This document shows, piece after piece, positions 1-11,253 of a stretch of 64,000 nucleotides of DNA (within the stretch, counting starts at the first letter, position 1; each line of letters begins with the position of its first letter). The DNA is from Tetraselmis striata (taxonomy: Eukaryota > Chlorophyta > Chlorodendrophyceae > Chlorodendrales > Chlorodendraceae): contig VCJN01003253.1 in NCBI GenBank assembly GCA_006384855.1, positions 62,001 through 126,000 on the forward strand, written 5' to 3'. The notes beneath the pieces were generated by a model, which saw only the letters and a list, made by a program, of their open reading frames with translations, did not search any database and was not told where the DNA came from. A program made the translations under genes and the position numbers.

Positions 1-1190
1 GCTGCAGAGGGAACTACAAGCACAGCAACATCCGCATCAGAGGCAATCAATCCCCCGTTTGTCGCCGGGCCCTTCTGCGTGCATGCCCTGCACCAAAAGA
101 ATGCAGCCCTTCCGGTGTTGAAAAAGGGGCAAGGAGGCGTGGGGTGGGGGGGGGGGGGGGGGGACCACTCACAGCCGCTGCAGGCCCCATCAGCAAGCTC
201 AGCTGCAGAGGCACTGTGCCAGTCAGCTGGTTTATCTCGAGGTAACTGCAAGTATAACAACATCCGCATCAGAGGCATTCGGTCCCCCGTTTGTTGGCTG
301 GCCCTTCGACGTGTATGCCCACACCAATAGAATGCAGCCCCCCCCTATGTAGCGCCACAGGGGGTTGAAGGGGGGGGGGGGGGGGGAGGACATTGTGGGC
401 GGGGAAGGGGGGGGGGTGGGGCAGATGGGCACTCACAAGTCTCGCAGCCTTGTCAGCGCGCTCAGCTGCGTTGGCACCGTTGCCAGTCAGCTGATTTATC
501 TCGAAGTAACTGCCAGTATAACAACATCCGCATCAGAGGCAGTCGATCGCCCGTGATTCCCTGGCCCTTTACTGTGCATGCCCACACCAGTACAATGTGG
601 CCCTCCTGCGTCAAGTTCCATCTACTGGGGGTTGAACGCGGGGGGGGGGGGGGGGGGGGGGGGCACTCACAGCCGCTGCAGCCCCGTCAGCGCACTCATC
701 TGGGGTGGCACCGTGCCGTTCAGCTGATTGAAGCCAAGGTCACTGCACGCACAGCAGCATCCGCATCAGAGGCAGTTGACCCCCCTTTGTAGGCTGTCGA
801 TTTCATCCCGGCGGACCAACAGAATGTGAGCCCCCTCTCCCCTACGTGATTTAGTGCCCCATGGGACAGAGGGTGGTGGGGGGGGGGGGGGGAGGGGGAC
901 TTACATCTCCTTCAACCCGGTCCACGCACTCAGCTGGGGTTGCACTGTGCCTGTCAGCTGGTTGTTGAAGAGGTCACTGCAAGCAAAGTAGTATCCGCAT
1001 CACAGACACTTAATCCCCCTTTGTTGACTGGCCCTTCCGTGTATAAGCCCACACAATTGAATGCAGCCCTCCAGAAATGCCGCTGGGGGTTGATTCGGGG
1101 GGGGGGGGGGCACTCACAGTTGCTCTAGCCCCGTCAGCACGCTCAACTGGGGTGGCACCGTGCCGCTCAGCTGGTCTATGCTGAGGGTAC
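1..1190 (-). repeat. Tandemly duplicated exon-plus-intron LRR units
   Basis: About five units of roughly 230-270 nt follow one another. Each holds one LRR exon and a flanking intron that is itself alike from unit to unit: a GCATCAGAGGCA-type block (plus strand), a CACACCAATAGAATGCAGCC-like block and a long homopolymer next to the donor. Because the intron sequence is repeated as well, the array grew by recent unequal duplication of whole exon-intron blocks. Confidence 0.8.
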
Positions 1191-2297
1191 TGCGAATACA
1201 GGAGCACCCGCATCAGAGGCAGTCACACCCCCCCCCCCCCCCCGCCCGCCCGCCCCCCTCTTTGTTGGCTGGCTGTTTCCGTGGGTATGCCCGCACGAAT
1301 AGAATGCAGACTTCTGACATTAAGTGCCACAGGGGGTTGATGGAGGGGTCGAGGGATGGAGGGCGGACTTACAGGTTTGTGACATGGCCAGCCGCGCTGC
1401 ACCTCACGCCAGCCCAATCGCAATGGTTGTCAGAATAGGTCCAGGAGCCGATTCGGCTGTTTCCGGGCGGGTCACTCCCCTGAGCCTCCCGCAGCACCCA
1501 CAGCGCGTCCTTCTCTGCCATGTGCAGCGGCGCGTTAAATCGGATGTTTCCCACTCAGGGCGGCACGCTGGCTGGGCTGTGCATGACGAAATCGCTTGCC
1601 AAAGGGTGAAAGTGCAACACTGCCCCCCCGCACCGCACCCAGCTGAGACAAACATCGGCGTCTGGTGAACCTGTTGTCAGAATGTTAACCCCATCTCGTC
1701 TACATTCTAAGGCTGTCAAACTCACTCGAATGAAATCATGGTCCATGGAAACATTCTTTGAGTACCAGCTGCTCCCAACCTCAATCAGCATGTCAAATTG
1801 ATAAAGTATAAGGCACCCTACATGCTGTACATCGCATGCTACAACATGTGATTTGCTCGCCGCAATCGTGTAAATACGGGGCCTGGCCAGCCCGCCGGCT
1901 TGGGTGTGTGCGGTCAATAAAGGGGGAAGTAGTGGCGGGGCGGGGGCGGGGAAGCGGGGGGTCTAGCCTGTAATATATAAGATTACCACGCAAGTATTTA
2001 CATGCAGACAGATGATATGCTATGGAACAAACGTTAGGGATCGTGGGTAATTCAACTCAGTGTCTCACACATACTGTTTACGTTACCACCAGGAGTATCC
2101 TGATGCTATCGATGTTCCGGCCTTCCGAGCCCTATTCCTCCCGAGCGCCGATATGGCTGCGAGTGTCATTATCAGCTGATGCACTTTCCCCCAAAGTAGC
2201 TTAGGCCCTGGTAGTTGCAAGACGTGGAGTCGAGGAGCTTACCTGCTTGGCACGCCACTGGCGCGAAGTGGCATATGGCGGGTAGCAAGAGGGCCAT
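1..2297 (-). CDS. Secreted plant-type leucine-rich-repeat protein (3' end outside window)
   Basis: Exon 1 (2297-2243) encodes a signal peptide, MALLLPAICHFAPVACQA, and ends in phase 1 at a GTAAGC donor. It joins exon 2 (1514-1373), which continues EKDALWVLREAQG and holds an LRRNT_2 cap with the paired-Cys motif HCDWAGVRC. The next exons (1189-1118, 976-905, 742-671) are each exactly 72 nt, start and end in phase 2, and encode one 24-residue plant-type LRR of the form LxxNQLxGTVPPQLSxLTGL. Exons at 509-437 and 245-173 have the same layout but are 73 nt, so the frame shifts in each; another exon begins at 13 and leaves the window. The product is probably extracellular or surface-anchored and protein-binding. 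No kinase or transmembrane segment lies within the window. The two odd exons could mean decay, assembly indels or skipping. Start choice: 2297 is the only ATG in the signal-peptide frame. Confidence 0.8.
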
Positions 2298-2780
2298 CAG
2301 CAGGACCTCGTTGAGTCGTGGCGCGGCCTTGAACCCAGCTACTCTGGGACCCTGGCGGCGCCGGGGTGCGCTTGACTGCCCATTCGGACTGAAGTCATCA
2401 GCCGCGGAGGAGTTGTGCCCCCGGGGATGACCTCGCCAGCAAAGGCGGGCCGCGGGCGCTGGCAGCGTCGACGAGCGACTATCCCGACGCCGCCAGCAAA
2501 TAACCCGTGACTGCGCCACGTGAGCAGACCCTGTACCCTCGTTGATGCGCCGCCACTAATAAGCGGCAGCGATGCGGCGGCGCGGCTCTGGAGTCTCAGC
2601 TTTCCGGGCGCAGGTGACGACGATATCACGCGCGGCGTAGCCGCCCATCCCGGCCGGCACGGTCGCGAGGCGTGCAGCACGGTCGCCGCGCAACGAAACA
2701 AGAGTCGGAAGCGGCGGCGTGCTTGTAACAGCAGGTAGCTTTTAAACAGCCAAATTTCAGTGTATTGTACGAGAACCACG
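2298..2780. promoter_or_regulatory. GC-rich 5' flank of the LRR gene
   Basis: This GC-rich stretch lies directly upstream of the LRR signal-peptide ATG and ends in AT-richer DNA near 2.8 kb. Its position suggests a promoter or 5' UTR. I see no convincing TATA box, and its open frames lack domain-like sequence. Confidence 0.3.
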
Positions 2781-3023
2781 TCATTCGTCGCTATCCTGCT
2801 GGGACCGAGAGTAGAGCTTCTGTGTCGAGAGTGGAGCTTGTGCTAGAGCTAAGTAGCGGTAGTCGGATCCCCATACGTGTAGGTAGGACGTGTGATGTGT
2901 CGGCATGTGTATGTGTAGCGACCTAATATGTGCACGCGTGTCGGACGCAGGACGTACGTACCGGTACGATGACGATCCTCCCTGCTCCAGCATGCCGGGC
3001 GGTCAGACCTAGTAAGGATTGAG

Positions 3024-3047
3024 CCCTAAAAAACCCTAAACCCTAAG
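3024..3047. repeat. Interstitial CCCTAAA telomere-like run
   Basis: Three near-consecutive CCCTAAA units, the first followed by extra A's. CCCTAAA/TTTAGGG is the plant-type telomere repeat. A run this short is more likely an internal scar or regulatory telo-box than a chromosome end. Confidence 0.7.
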
Positions 3048-4789
3048 TATTTTTCATTCAGTTTCGCTGCCAATTTTAGAATTAGAGGATCGGGAACTTT
3101 ACTACCATGGAATGAAACTTTAACTACATCAAGTAGAGTGGTAAACCCTAGCACACATTGCCGGGCAGACAACCTTCTATGAATTTCGCGATAAGAACAT
3201 GTAAATTAACCGCGTTAATAAAAATGTACCGGTACTAAAGTTGCAGCGTTAATCTTGCTCTGCTTCAATCTTAAACGCGGTGTTATCTAGCTGTGATTTA
3301 ATCTATGTCATACATTCTATTTATCTTTATTCCGTAAATTGGACCAAAATTGGACCATGCCGTCCGACCTTAATACCGGTGCTCGCAGCATGGGGCGATT
3401 AATGGGCTAAGCACACCAATCCGGACATGCTGACAGCTCTGCAGTACGGGATACCACAGTGTGCTCTTTGGGATTGTTACAGCACACTGTTGCAGCTCTC
3501 CACAGCGCCATCACAAACACCATATTTCGTCTGTCTAAGTACATATAGCGACTAAGACTCGATGCGCTTCGAAGCTATATTGTGTTATCATTCGCAATTT
3601 TCCCCAAAAAATACAGATAATACAGATACCTTAATTCGTCGAAAAATGCCAAAAAGTATGCTTGGGGTTGCCCGCCTGACCCTGGGCTGGACTACCCCCT
3701 GTGGTTCCACGTGCTACAGCTTCCCCACTACAAATTTCATGTCGTCATCAGCCGCCATGCACCCGCACAGAGGCTGTTGCACAAGAATGCTACAGCAGCC
3801 TTATTGGTTGACGGTGTATCTTGATATCATCCCGGGCGGATGATAACGCTTGCTAGGTCCAGCCAGGGACCTCAGCCACTATAATCAGCCGTCCGCGTGC
3901 ATTCTCCCCCACTCTTCGGAATGGCTCGCCACCTCAGTCGCTACAGCATCGCGCGTCACCAGGAGCTAAGCACGTAGTAGATGACTCACACGTCAGCGAT
4001 TTATTCCTGATATGATGTGTTTGCCAAGCGCAAGGCACGCAGCGGCCTGACACGCATGATTGATACTCGTATGAATAACGCGTCGGCGCATCAGCACAGC
4101 ACAAAGTAGGGTCAATGACTGCTCGCGTGTCTGTGTGAATTTATTTGTATTGCTTGTATGGCTGCGGGCAACCCGGGACAATATCTGTTTTCTGGGGATC
4201 ATTGGCCTTGCTGGTCCTTGGCATGCCCAGCCCCCAAATTACGGTCCAGAATTGCCACGTCACTCCTACTTTTATGACATGCGCAAGCATAGCGCAATTT
4301 GTACGGGTGCCTGTGCCGGTTGTGAGGGCCTAACCAAAGAGCCGCCGGCGCGGCACAAGGCCTTCCTTCCGCGATTTGTCCGACCTTCAAAGGTCCATTG
4401 GCGGCAGCCATAGTCCGTCATGGCTGTCGACCGGTGTTTCAACCTCCCAAAACGAGCCCGAGGTCGCGATCCTTTGCCTGCTGAGGCCGAGTATCCCTGG
4501 TCCCTGGTCCGACAGGCTAGCGCCCTCGCATATAAAGAGGGAGCTGTAATTCAGTGAGTTGAAAGGGGGCAGAGAAGGGAGCAGGGGGGGGGGGGGGGGG
4601 GGGAGCAGCACCACATGCTTACTGCTGCCTGCCGCTGAGAATGCCTACTCACGCTAGTCGTTGCTTGCCGGGCCAGCAGCCACAGCCAACGCCCACTCAG
4701 CCGTAACATACTTTGCGGGCTATGTCAGAGCTACGGAGCGCGCCATGCCGCGTCTCCATGGGCTCGGGCACCGAAAGGCAGTGCGGCGC
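3048..4789. other. Intergenic, no gene recognised
   Basis: Mixed-composition DNA between the LRR gene and the 3' end of ClpR3. It carries a TATA-like CATATAAAGAG near 4528 and a G-run at about 4586-4602. Open frames here have no recognisable domains and no consistent splice sites. Confidence 0.5.
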
Positions 4790-6834
4790 TCATTTTGCGA
4801 CCAGGCCGGCCTGATGAGAAACGCAAGGGAGGGGCAGCCGTGAGGATCGCGCAGGACTGGCACGTAACCCCCCCCCTCCCCCCCAGGGTGCAAAGCAAGC
4901 AGGGGAAGGCGAGACAAGGGAAAGCCTGTGGCAGGCCGCACCTCCTTGTCCCACTGCGCGGAGTTCTTGACGTCGTCGATGATCTTGGTGTCGGCCTTGA
5001 CGATGCCGTCGATGACGCCGTAGGACAGCGCGTCCTTCGGCTGCATGTACAGCGGGCGCTGCATGTCCTGCGGGCGTGCGCGGGGCAGCGCCCGCCGTGT
5101 CAGGGGGGGGCATCTTTGCTGGGGCAGAGTCTGCCGGCGCCTGGCTGAGTCCGGACCCTCGTGACGCAGGCAGCCGCCCATGGGTGAATAGAGGGATGGG
5201 GGGGGGGGGGGGGGGGGACCTTGTCGAGCTTGGCCACCGAGTGGCCGGTGGTGCGGGACAGGATTTTCAGGTACGCCTGCTTCTGCGCAAGCACCTCCTT
5301 CCACTTGATGGCGATCTCCGTCGCCTGGCGCTGCCCGGTGGGCGGCACCCGCGGCTGGTGGAGCATCGCTGCACATCAGAGCACAACACAGCGGGGACGG
5401 CGCTCAGTGAAGGCAACCGGGCCCCCCCCCCCCCCCCCGCCACAGGCAACTCATCACCCCTCTGACACAGCAGAGGGCGCCCGCTGCGCCGGCATGCTCC
5501 ACCTGTGGCATGCTCCAGCATGAAGCGCTTGCCCTTGGTGCCGGCAGACAGGAGCATGCACGCCTGCCCGATGGCGACGCCCACGCCGACCGTGTGTATC
5601 TGCCGTACACAGCGCGGGATGCCTCTGTCAGGAAGGAGCCTGCCATCAACGGGGCCGGGGCTTGCCAGGAGGAGACGAGCGGGACTGGGAGAGGAGATGG
5701 ATGCTGTAGGATAAGGAGGGGGAGAGTAAAGCGCCAAGAGAGAGGGGACCCACGTCATTGCCGACGTAGTTCATGGTGTCGAGGATGGCGGTGCCCTCTG
5801 TCTCGAATCCGACCTGCAGACGAACGGCGGATGAGGGATTAGCGAATGAGGAGGAGGAGGACGGGGAAGGGGCAGGTATTCGGGATCATGCAGTGTGATA
5901 GGGGGCGCCGCTGTGACTGATAGAGGTGTGTGTGTGGTGTGTGTGTGTGTGTGGTGGGGGGGGGGGGGGGGGGGGGGGGCAGCACCGTCTCGCCGTCAGC
6001 GCGGGTGCAGCCTGTGGAGTTGATGTACAGGAACATTGGCTTTTGGCGGTCCTTGTACTGCAGGTAGAGCAGCTCCGCGATGATGAGCTCAGAAACGGCG
6101 GGCACCAGCTGGAGGAAGGGCGGGAGAATAGGAGGAGGAGGAAGGGGGGGGGGGTGTCAGACTGCATGCTGAACTTGCCACATTGCTCAGGCGTTTGACT
6201 GATCAGCACAGTGTCCTTGCCCCTTGGCTGCCCCGCCTTATTCATCCCTGGAAACCGACCGAAGTCTCGGGCGCGCCAAGGAAGGCGCGCTCACCGGCAT
6301 GCCGAGGTACACGATGCGGCTGTCCAGCAACAGGGAGGGCAAGTCCGGCGGCGGCGTCTTGGGCTTGTGCTCGTCACCGCCGCCCGCTGCGACCGCCCCG
6401 CCGGCGACCGCCTCCACTGCTGGGATGTACGGCCGGTACTCCTCGGGCATCCAGATCCCCGAGCTACTCACCCCTGTCAGCCCCGCAAGGGGAGAGGACG
6501 GGTGCGTCAGAAAGGGCGTGGCACCAAAAACCCTAGAGACCCTAAAATGCCCCAGCAGCTAGCCATACAGGCTGGCCATCGGACGTCCCCCCCCCGGGGG
6601 GCGGGGGGGGGGGGGGGGGGGGGGATGTAGAAAGGAGCTAGCTGGCTGGAGGGCGGAGTAAAGGAGCTGGGACGGGGTCCCACCCTCGGCCTTGACAGCC
6701 ATGCTTCTGCGCGCGGGGCGTGTCGTGCGCTGCGGGCGCAGGGAGGCGGAGCGCGGCGCGCGTCCGGCGCGCGATGAGGGCAGCATTGCCGCCGCGCCCA
6801 CGGCGGCCGGGGCCACGACTGCGGCGGACCGCAT
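4790..6834 (-). CDS. CLPR3: ClpR3-type non-catalytic subunit of the plastid Clp protease
   Basis: Eight exons keep phase throughout: 6834-6684, 6473-6295, 6108-5986, 5813-5754, 5599-5503, 5368-5220, 5067-4942 and 4810-4790, giving 301 aa. Exon 1 encodes an Ala/Arg/Ser-rich transit peptide starting MRSAAVVAPAAVG. The rest follows plant ClpR3: PPPDLPSLLLDSRIVYLGMP, YINSTG, HTVGVGVAIGQAC, SAGTKGKRFM, MLHQPRVPP and a short AGLVAK tail. Compared with E. coli ClpP, the catalytic Ser position is Gly (about residue 182) and the Asp position is Gln (about 256), while the His (about 207) remains. It should therefore be a structural ring subunit rather than a protease. It is expected in the stroma, in the ClpP/R core that degrades plastid proteins with ClpC. 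A plain ClpP paralogue is unlikely given the missing Ser. The last exon is only 21 nt. The gene is divergent from the CIA30 gene. Confidence 0.88.
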
Positions 6835-7847
6835 GGCTGCGACCGCTGCTGGTAGGATCCTGCGGCTGGGGGTGGGTGGGGCAGCAGGCCACTGGAGGGT
6901 CACTCCCTGGCTGTGGGTGAGTGCTGTGGGCAGTGCTCAGTTGAGCTGGGCGGGGAAGAGCTCTTCCCTCACCTGCTGGATGACTGCGTCGGCGTGCAGT
7001 TTCATTATTCGGCCACGAAGGATTGCCGCCGGCGCGGCGTGCGGCGGCCGCTCGAGCCGCCCCGCATCGTGCTACTAAAACTGAGTAAACTACTGACCAT
7101 GCGGCGGGACACTAATCCCATCTGGCGGCCGATGATTTTGAGATGAGACGTACTGGTACCTCGTATCCAAAACAGTAATTAGTACAGTTTTCGCGATTTA
7201 TAATTAATGTGTAGTAGTTAATACTCTTCGGAACCCACATCAGTCAGAATTACCGGTAAAAAATCACGTTTATTAACAGCGCGTAAAATCCTACACCACT
7301 TAGATTCTTGGATAATGATACCGGTACCTCGTATTCTAAACCGTAGTGAGTACAGTTCTTGCGATTTGTACTTAATATGTAGTTAATACTCTTTGGAACC
7401 CACATCAGTCAGAATTACCGGTAAAAATTCACGTTTATTAACAGCGCGTAAAATCCTACACCACTTGGAAAATGATGCTGGAGATGGCAGCAAGATAGCG
7501 ACTGTTAGCGCTAATATTAATAACTAAGGAAATTACATGTCTTAATCGTAAGAGTTGCTTTACAACTCGATGTGTACATGCATTTATTTATATAATGTAT
7601 GTATTTGATATTAGTCATTACAGGTAGCGACTATAGTCGCTTATAGCGACTACTACCCGTTCGCGCGCCGCCCCGCAAGGCCGGATCGAAGCGTTCTGCG
7701 CGCTGAAGACCGCACGATAGTAACCCAAATAGCTCGTCCAGCGCCACCCACCTTGCCCTGGAGTGAAGACACATTTCTGCCGCAGTCTGATCGCTCTCAC
7801 ACGAGACTTCCCGACCCCCATATAACAAGTCATCTTCTGGTGTCCAA
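6835..7847. promoter_or_regulatory. Shared divergent upstream region of ClpR3 and CIA30
   Basis: About 1 kb between the ClpR3 ATG (minus) and the CIA30 ATG (plus), so it should hold both promoters. It is GC-rich next to ClpR3 and AT-rich from about 7140, with a 168-bp tandem duplication in the middle. No TATA box can be assigned with confidence. Confidence 0.4.
7149..7475. repeat. Two-copy tandem repeat, offset 168 bp
   Basis: Copy 1 (about 7149-7317) and copy 2 (about 7318-7475) share GGTACCTCGTAT, GGAACCCACATCAGTCAGAA, the palindrome TTACCGGTAA, and a TTTATTAACAGCGCG to CTACACCACTT block. Differences are single bases and short indels. Confidence 0.85.
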
Positions 7848-9204
7848 ATGACATCCTCGATGGCGGCGACCTGGCTGAGCCGACTCACTCGTGCGGCGCA
7901 GAAGTACGTCCGCGATGGTGCGGGAGCCCCCCTGCCCCCCCAAATACTGTAGAACACAAGGACAGGAGATACATGACATCTGCATAGGCATGAGCGCACA
8001 GACCAAAACAAAGACAGAGGCACGCACACGCGCATACATATATGTTTATACCCTAATACCGAGACGATACCCACAGCTGGTAGCGCACCCTGTCAGCTGT
8101 GCGCTCATCAACTCGCGCTGACTGGATTCCGGTTCCATCATCAACTGCGCCTGCCCGCAGTCAAGCACATGGGCGACCCCGGCGAGCAGACGCTGCACCG
8201 CTTCGCCTCCGCGGCGGACCTCGCAGGGTGGAGGGTTTGGTCGGATGCGCAGCTAGGCGGCCGCTCCAGCGGGTCACTCACCCCCAGCCCTGAGGCGGAG
8301 GTGCGGGCACCCCCCCCCCCCCCCCCCCCCCGCCCCGCCTGCATCAGCGCACTATCGGCCCTGAGAGTGTGGCGGCCGCCGCTGCAGGGCGCGGCGCTGT
8401 TCTCGGGCGTGTACTCCACAGAGGTGACAGAGGATGCGCCGGAGCGGCTGAAGAAGAGCGGCTTTGTGGGCATGTCCTCCATCGTGAGCTCCCCTCCCAT
8501 CCTCTCCCCTATCACTCTAGCATGCCTCCTGCCAGCTGCAGGTGCCCATGTGCTGCGCCAGCTTATGCGTGCCTGATCGATGCCACGCCACAGGTCACAG
8601 GGGAGTATACCGACTTGGAGGGATTCCAGTCCCTGACGTACCGCGTGCGGGGCGATGGTACGCCCGCTTGCCTTTCCTCCTCTCCACCCCCGATCTGCGC
8701 ACAGCCCTGGCGCGTCTCACCTCCACGTGCCCCCGCAGGGCGCACCTACATTGCCAACCTCCGAACAGACAACTGGATTCTGGGGAAGCAGTCCGACGAT
8801 GCGTGGCAGGCGTTCCTGCCAACGAGGTACCGCAGCAGCCCGCTGCTGTGCCAGCACTTTGGGGCATGAGGTGCGGTGCAGGGCGGGTGGAGCTGGGGTG
8901 GCTCTTATGGCAGGCTGTGTGTCGCGGCGGCAGGGCGGACATCGGGTGGCAGGAGGTAGAGATCCCGCTGCAGGAGTTCACGCTAACGTACAAGGGGCAC
9001 GTCATCCCGGGCGACCACGAGATGCACCCGGGGCGTATTATCAGCATGGGCGTCGCGCTGGCGGGCGGGGAGGCGCTGCAGGAGCCGGGTGCGTTTGCGC
9101 TGGAGATCGAGTGGATCAAGGGCAGCTCCGCGGCGGGGGGTGACGCGCAGTCACAGGAGTACCGACCCAGCTGGGCGGACGCCAAGCCCCACAAGCTCAC
9201 CTAA
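7848..9204 (+). CDS. CIA30/NDUFAF1-type mitochondrial complex I assembly factor
   Basis: Six exons in phase: 7848-7917, 8161-8300, 8388-8483, 8594-8657, 8739-8826 and 8934-9204 (TAA), giving 242 aa, close to the plant homologues. The N-terminus, MTSSMAATWLSRLTRAAQKY, is basic and amphipathic like a mitochondrial presequence. The CIA30 domain follows: LHRFASAADLAGWRVWSD, GAALFSGVYSTEV, GFVGMSS, YRVRGDGRTYIANLRTDNW, DDAWQAF, EVEIPLQEF, GRIISMGVALAG and FALEIEWIK. In this family the protein binds early intermediates of NADH:ubiquinone oxidoreductase in the mitochondrial matrix or inner membrane. Plants also have CIA30-domain proteins in plastids (HCF173 class), but this short single-domain form and its presequence fit mitochondria. 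The internal ATG at 8169 would drop the presequence, so 7848 is preferred. The first exon is inferred from phase and composition and is the least certain part. Confidence 0.82.
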
Positions 9205-9789
9205 CAGCGTCCCCCTGCTCCTAACCATTTCAGGTAAGCGTGCCTGACTGCGCCCGCAAAGGTGGGTACGCATTGGGTGCATGGGAGGTCGTCTCCCCGT
9301 AATCGAGGCGGTAGAAGCCGCCACCTGCGTACTTTGGCTGGCTGCATGCGCATGCTGCACATGAAGGTGTACAATGTGCAGAGCTAGAAAAGCTGCCCAA
9401 GACCATTTCTGCACAATAACCGCGGTGAAATGTTATAGGCCTTTCCTATTGGCAGCCAGAATTATGATTGTAGGGGATGATGGTGCTATCTGGCTTGTTG
9501 CAATCACCCACCCCAGGGTCCATTTCATGCAACAAAGGACCCCCCCCCCTTTTGCAAATCTCATGGTTACTTTGCCTCTTGCTATATTAAGTGTGAGCAA
9601 TTCTGTCTTACATACACAGCCTGCTCTGTGAATGGTGCTGACAGGCGAACCTGAGTAGCGGGCATATGCGTTACAACTAAACTCCGAGCCACGCTACAAA
9701 GCACTTCTCATCCAACTCGCATGACCAGAACGCGCTGATGCATCTGGTCCGCAGCGTCACCATGTGCTCGAGTCTCTGCGCTGCCATGT
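9205..9789. other. Convergent intergenic spacer
   Basis: 3' ends of the CIA30 gene (plus) and the CURT1-like gene (minus) face each other here. It presumably holds both 3' UTRs. A short C-run lies at about 9541-9550. No gene is visible. Confidence 0.5.
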
Positions 9790-11253
9790 TTACTTGAGCC
9801 CGGGCAGCTTGTCCGTCACGGAGGTCTGCGATGCGGGCAGTGGGCAACACTCAGCTGGGTAATACATGACCAGAGGTTACATTACCTTAATGAAGCTGTA
9901 CCAAGGCACATGGCATGGCACTGGGGGCGTCGCACGATTGCAGTGCCAACATCGTCCTTGATGTCCTTGCCATCCATCAGGTACCGAACGCCGAGGTACG
10001 GGGCCATGAGCACACCCAGGAGCTGCAGAGGGAAACCCAGCAGGACGTTGAACACGGGAAGATGAATGAAGTACTCGATGAAGATGAATGCCACTAAGGC
10101 GCCGATAGAGTATCCGGCCACTGCCCCTTTGTTCTCAGAGGCCTCATACTGCAGAGGAATTGCACATAGGACGAGACGTAGATAGTCAGCACTTGCGCGC
10201 GGGAAAGCTACGGAGGAGGAAGCGAGACAGGTTGACTTTTGATTGTGACACTGTGCGGGAATTTCTTTCAGTAAAAGCAAGCCATTTCGCACCTTTTCGG
10301 CAAATAGTGTCAGATAGGCATCAAAGTCCATCTCGGAGCCGCCCTGACTGCCGGATGGCGAGCCCTGACTGCCAGTTGACTCGTCATCGCTGGATGCAGC
10401 GCATCTGGCGGCGGGTCGGCCTGCAGGTACGGGCGACAGATGAGTTAGCACTTCCACGGTGCAGTCCCAACTCATTTTCCCCTCCAATGACGAGTGCGAA
10501 GTCGAACCCCGACCCGTAATCCACTTCTCCGTACACAAGGCCGAAAGATTGACTGCCGACCACGCACTGCCGGGAAACTCGGACGTCGAGGTGTTCGACC
10601 TTGCTGTAACAAACACCCAGTGGATGCTAAAAAAACGCGGAAATGTTCCACACTGCCGCGCGAGCGACGAGCAGCTCGAACGGGGAGCGGAGCCGAGTAA
10701 AGTCCCCCATGCTCATCATTCGAAATTGCGAGCGGCGCACCCTTGCTGCTAGTCGCCAGGCTTGCAATCCAGGGCCGACGGTGCTGTAAGAGACCTTACG
10801 AAGCGTTCCCAAACCGCTCTGCGGATTCAATTTGTTCCTCGGTACTGGACTAGCTCGAAGATAGTGTTAAAGTTTCCCTCGTCGGCATTGCGTTTTCGTT
10901 TTTCGTAACGACCACTCAAAGCACGCTCTCAATCTCGAGCAGAGGCTCAAGAGCGAGCACTGTCGAGCGCACTGGCGCACCTATTTTGGCCCTTATTGTG
11001 CGAGTGAATACCATACAACAATAAATCCCTTTTTTCTCCTCCCGCTGACCCCCCCTCCCCCCGGCTAAGAGTGTCAGGATCCTTTCACGGTGGGCAGTCG
11101 CCACTCACCAGCCCTACGGAGAGAGATGGCCGAAGCGGTAGTTCCGAAAAGCTGTGCCTGGACGAGTGCCTTCGCCGGGCGCCGAGATGCCGAGCTGTGC
11201 TTTCGACCGGTGAGTTGAGTGGCGGACACGTGGGTCGAGAGTGCGATAGCCAT
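9790..11253 (-). CDS. CURT1/CAAD-family thylakoid membrane protein
   Basis: Four exons in phase: 11253-11109, 10420-10293, 10148-9936 and 9825-9790 (TAA), giving 173 aa. Exon 1 encodes a Ser/Arg/Ala-rich transit peptide starting MAIALSTHVSATQLTGRK; across the first junction it reads SLRRAGRPAARCAAS, a typical cleavage region. An acidic segment and an amphipathic stretch (FDAYLTLFAEK, YEASENKG) precede two membrane helices at about 99-121 and 122-149, then a basic KDIKDD tail and KLPGLK. This order (helix, two transmembrane spans joined by a short turn, helix) is that of CURT1/CAAD proteins, which curve grana margins in thylakoids. Identification rests on topology and the ENKG...YL pattern rather than a diagnostic motif, so another small two-span plastid protein remains possible. 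The first intron is about 690 nt. Confidence 0.68.

Noticed and set aside
2172-2519. 115-aa minus frame read as a single protein
   Set aside because: Only its middle (from ATG 2297 to the donor at 2242) is coding, as the LRR signal-peptide exon; the rest is 5' flank and intron.
9882-10616. 244-aa continuous minus frame as the CURT1-like protein
   Set aside because: It reads through introns. Splicing from the transit-peptide exon at 11253-11109 in phase 1 gives a better N-terminus, and the last exon lies at 9825-9790.
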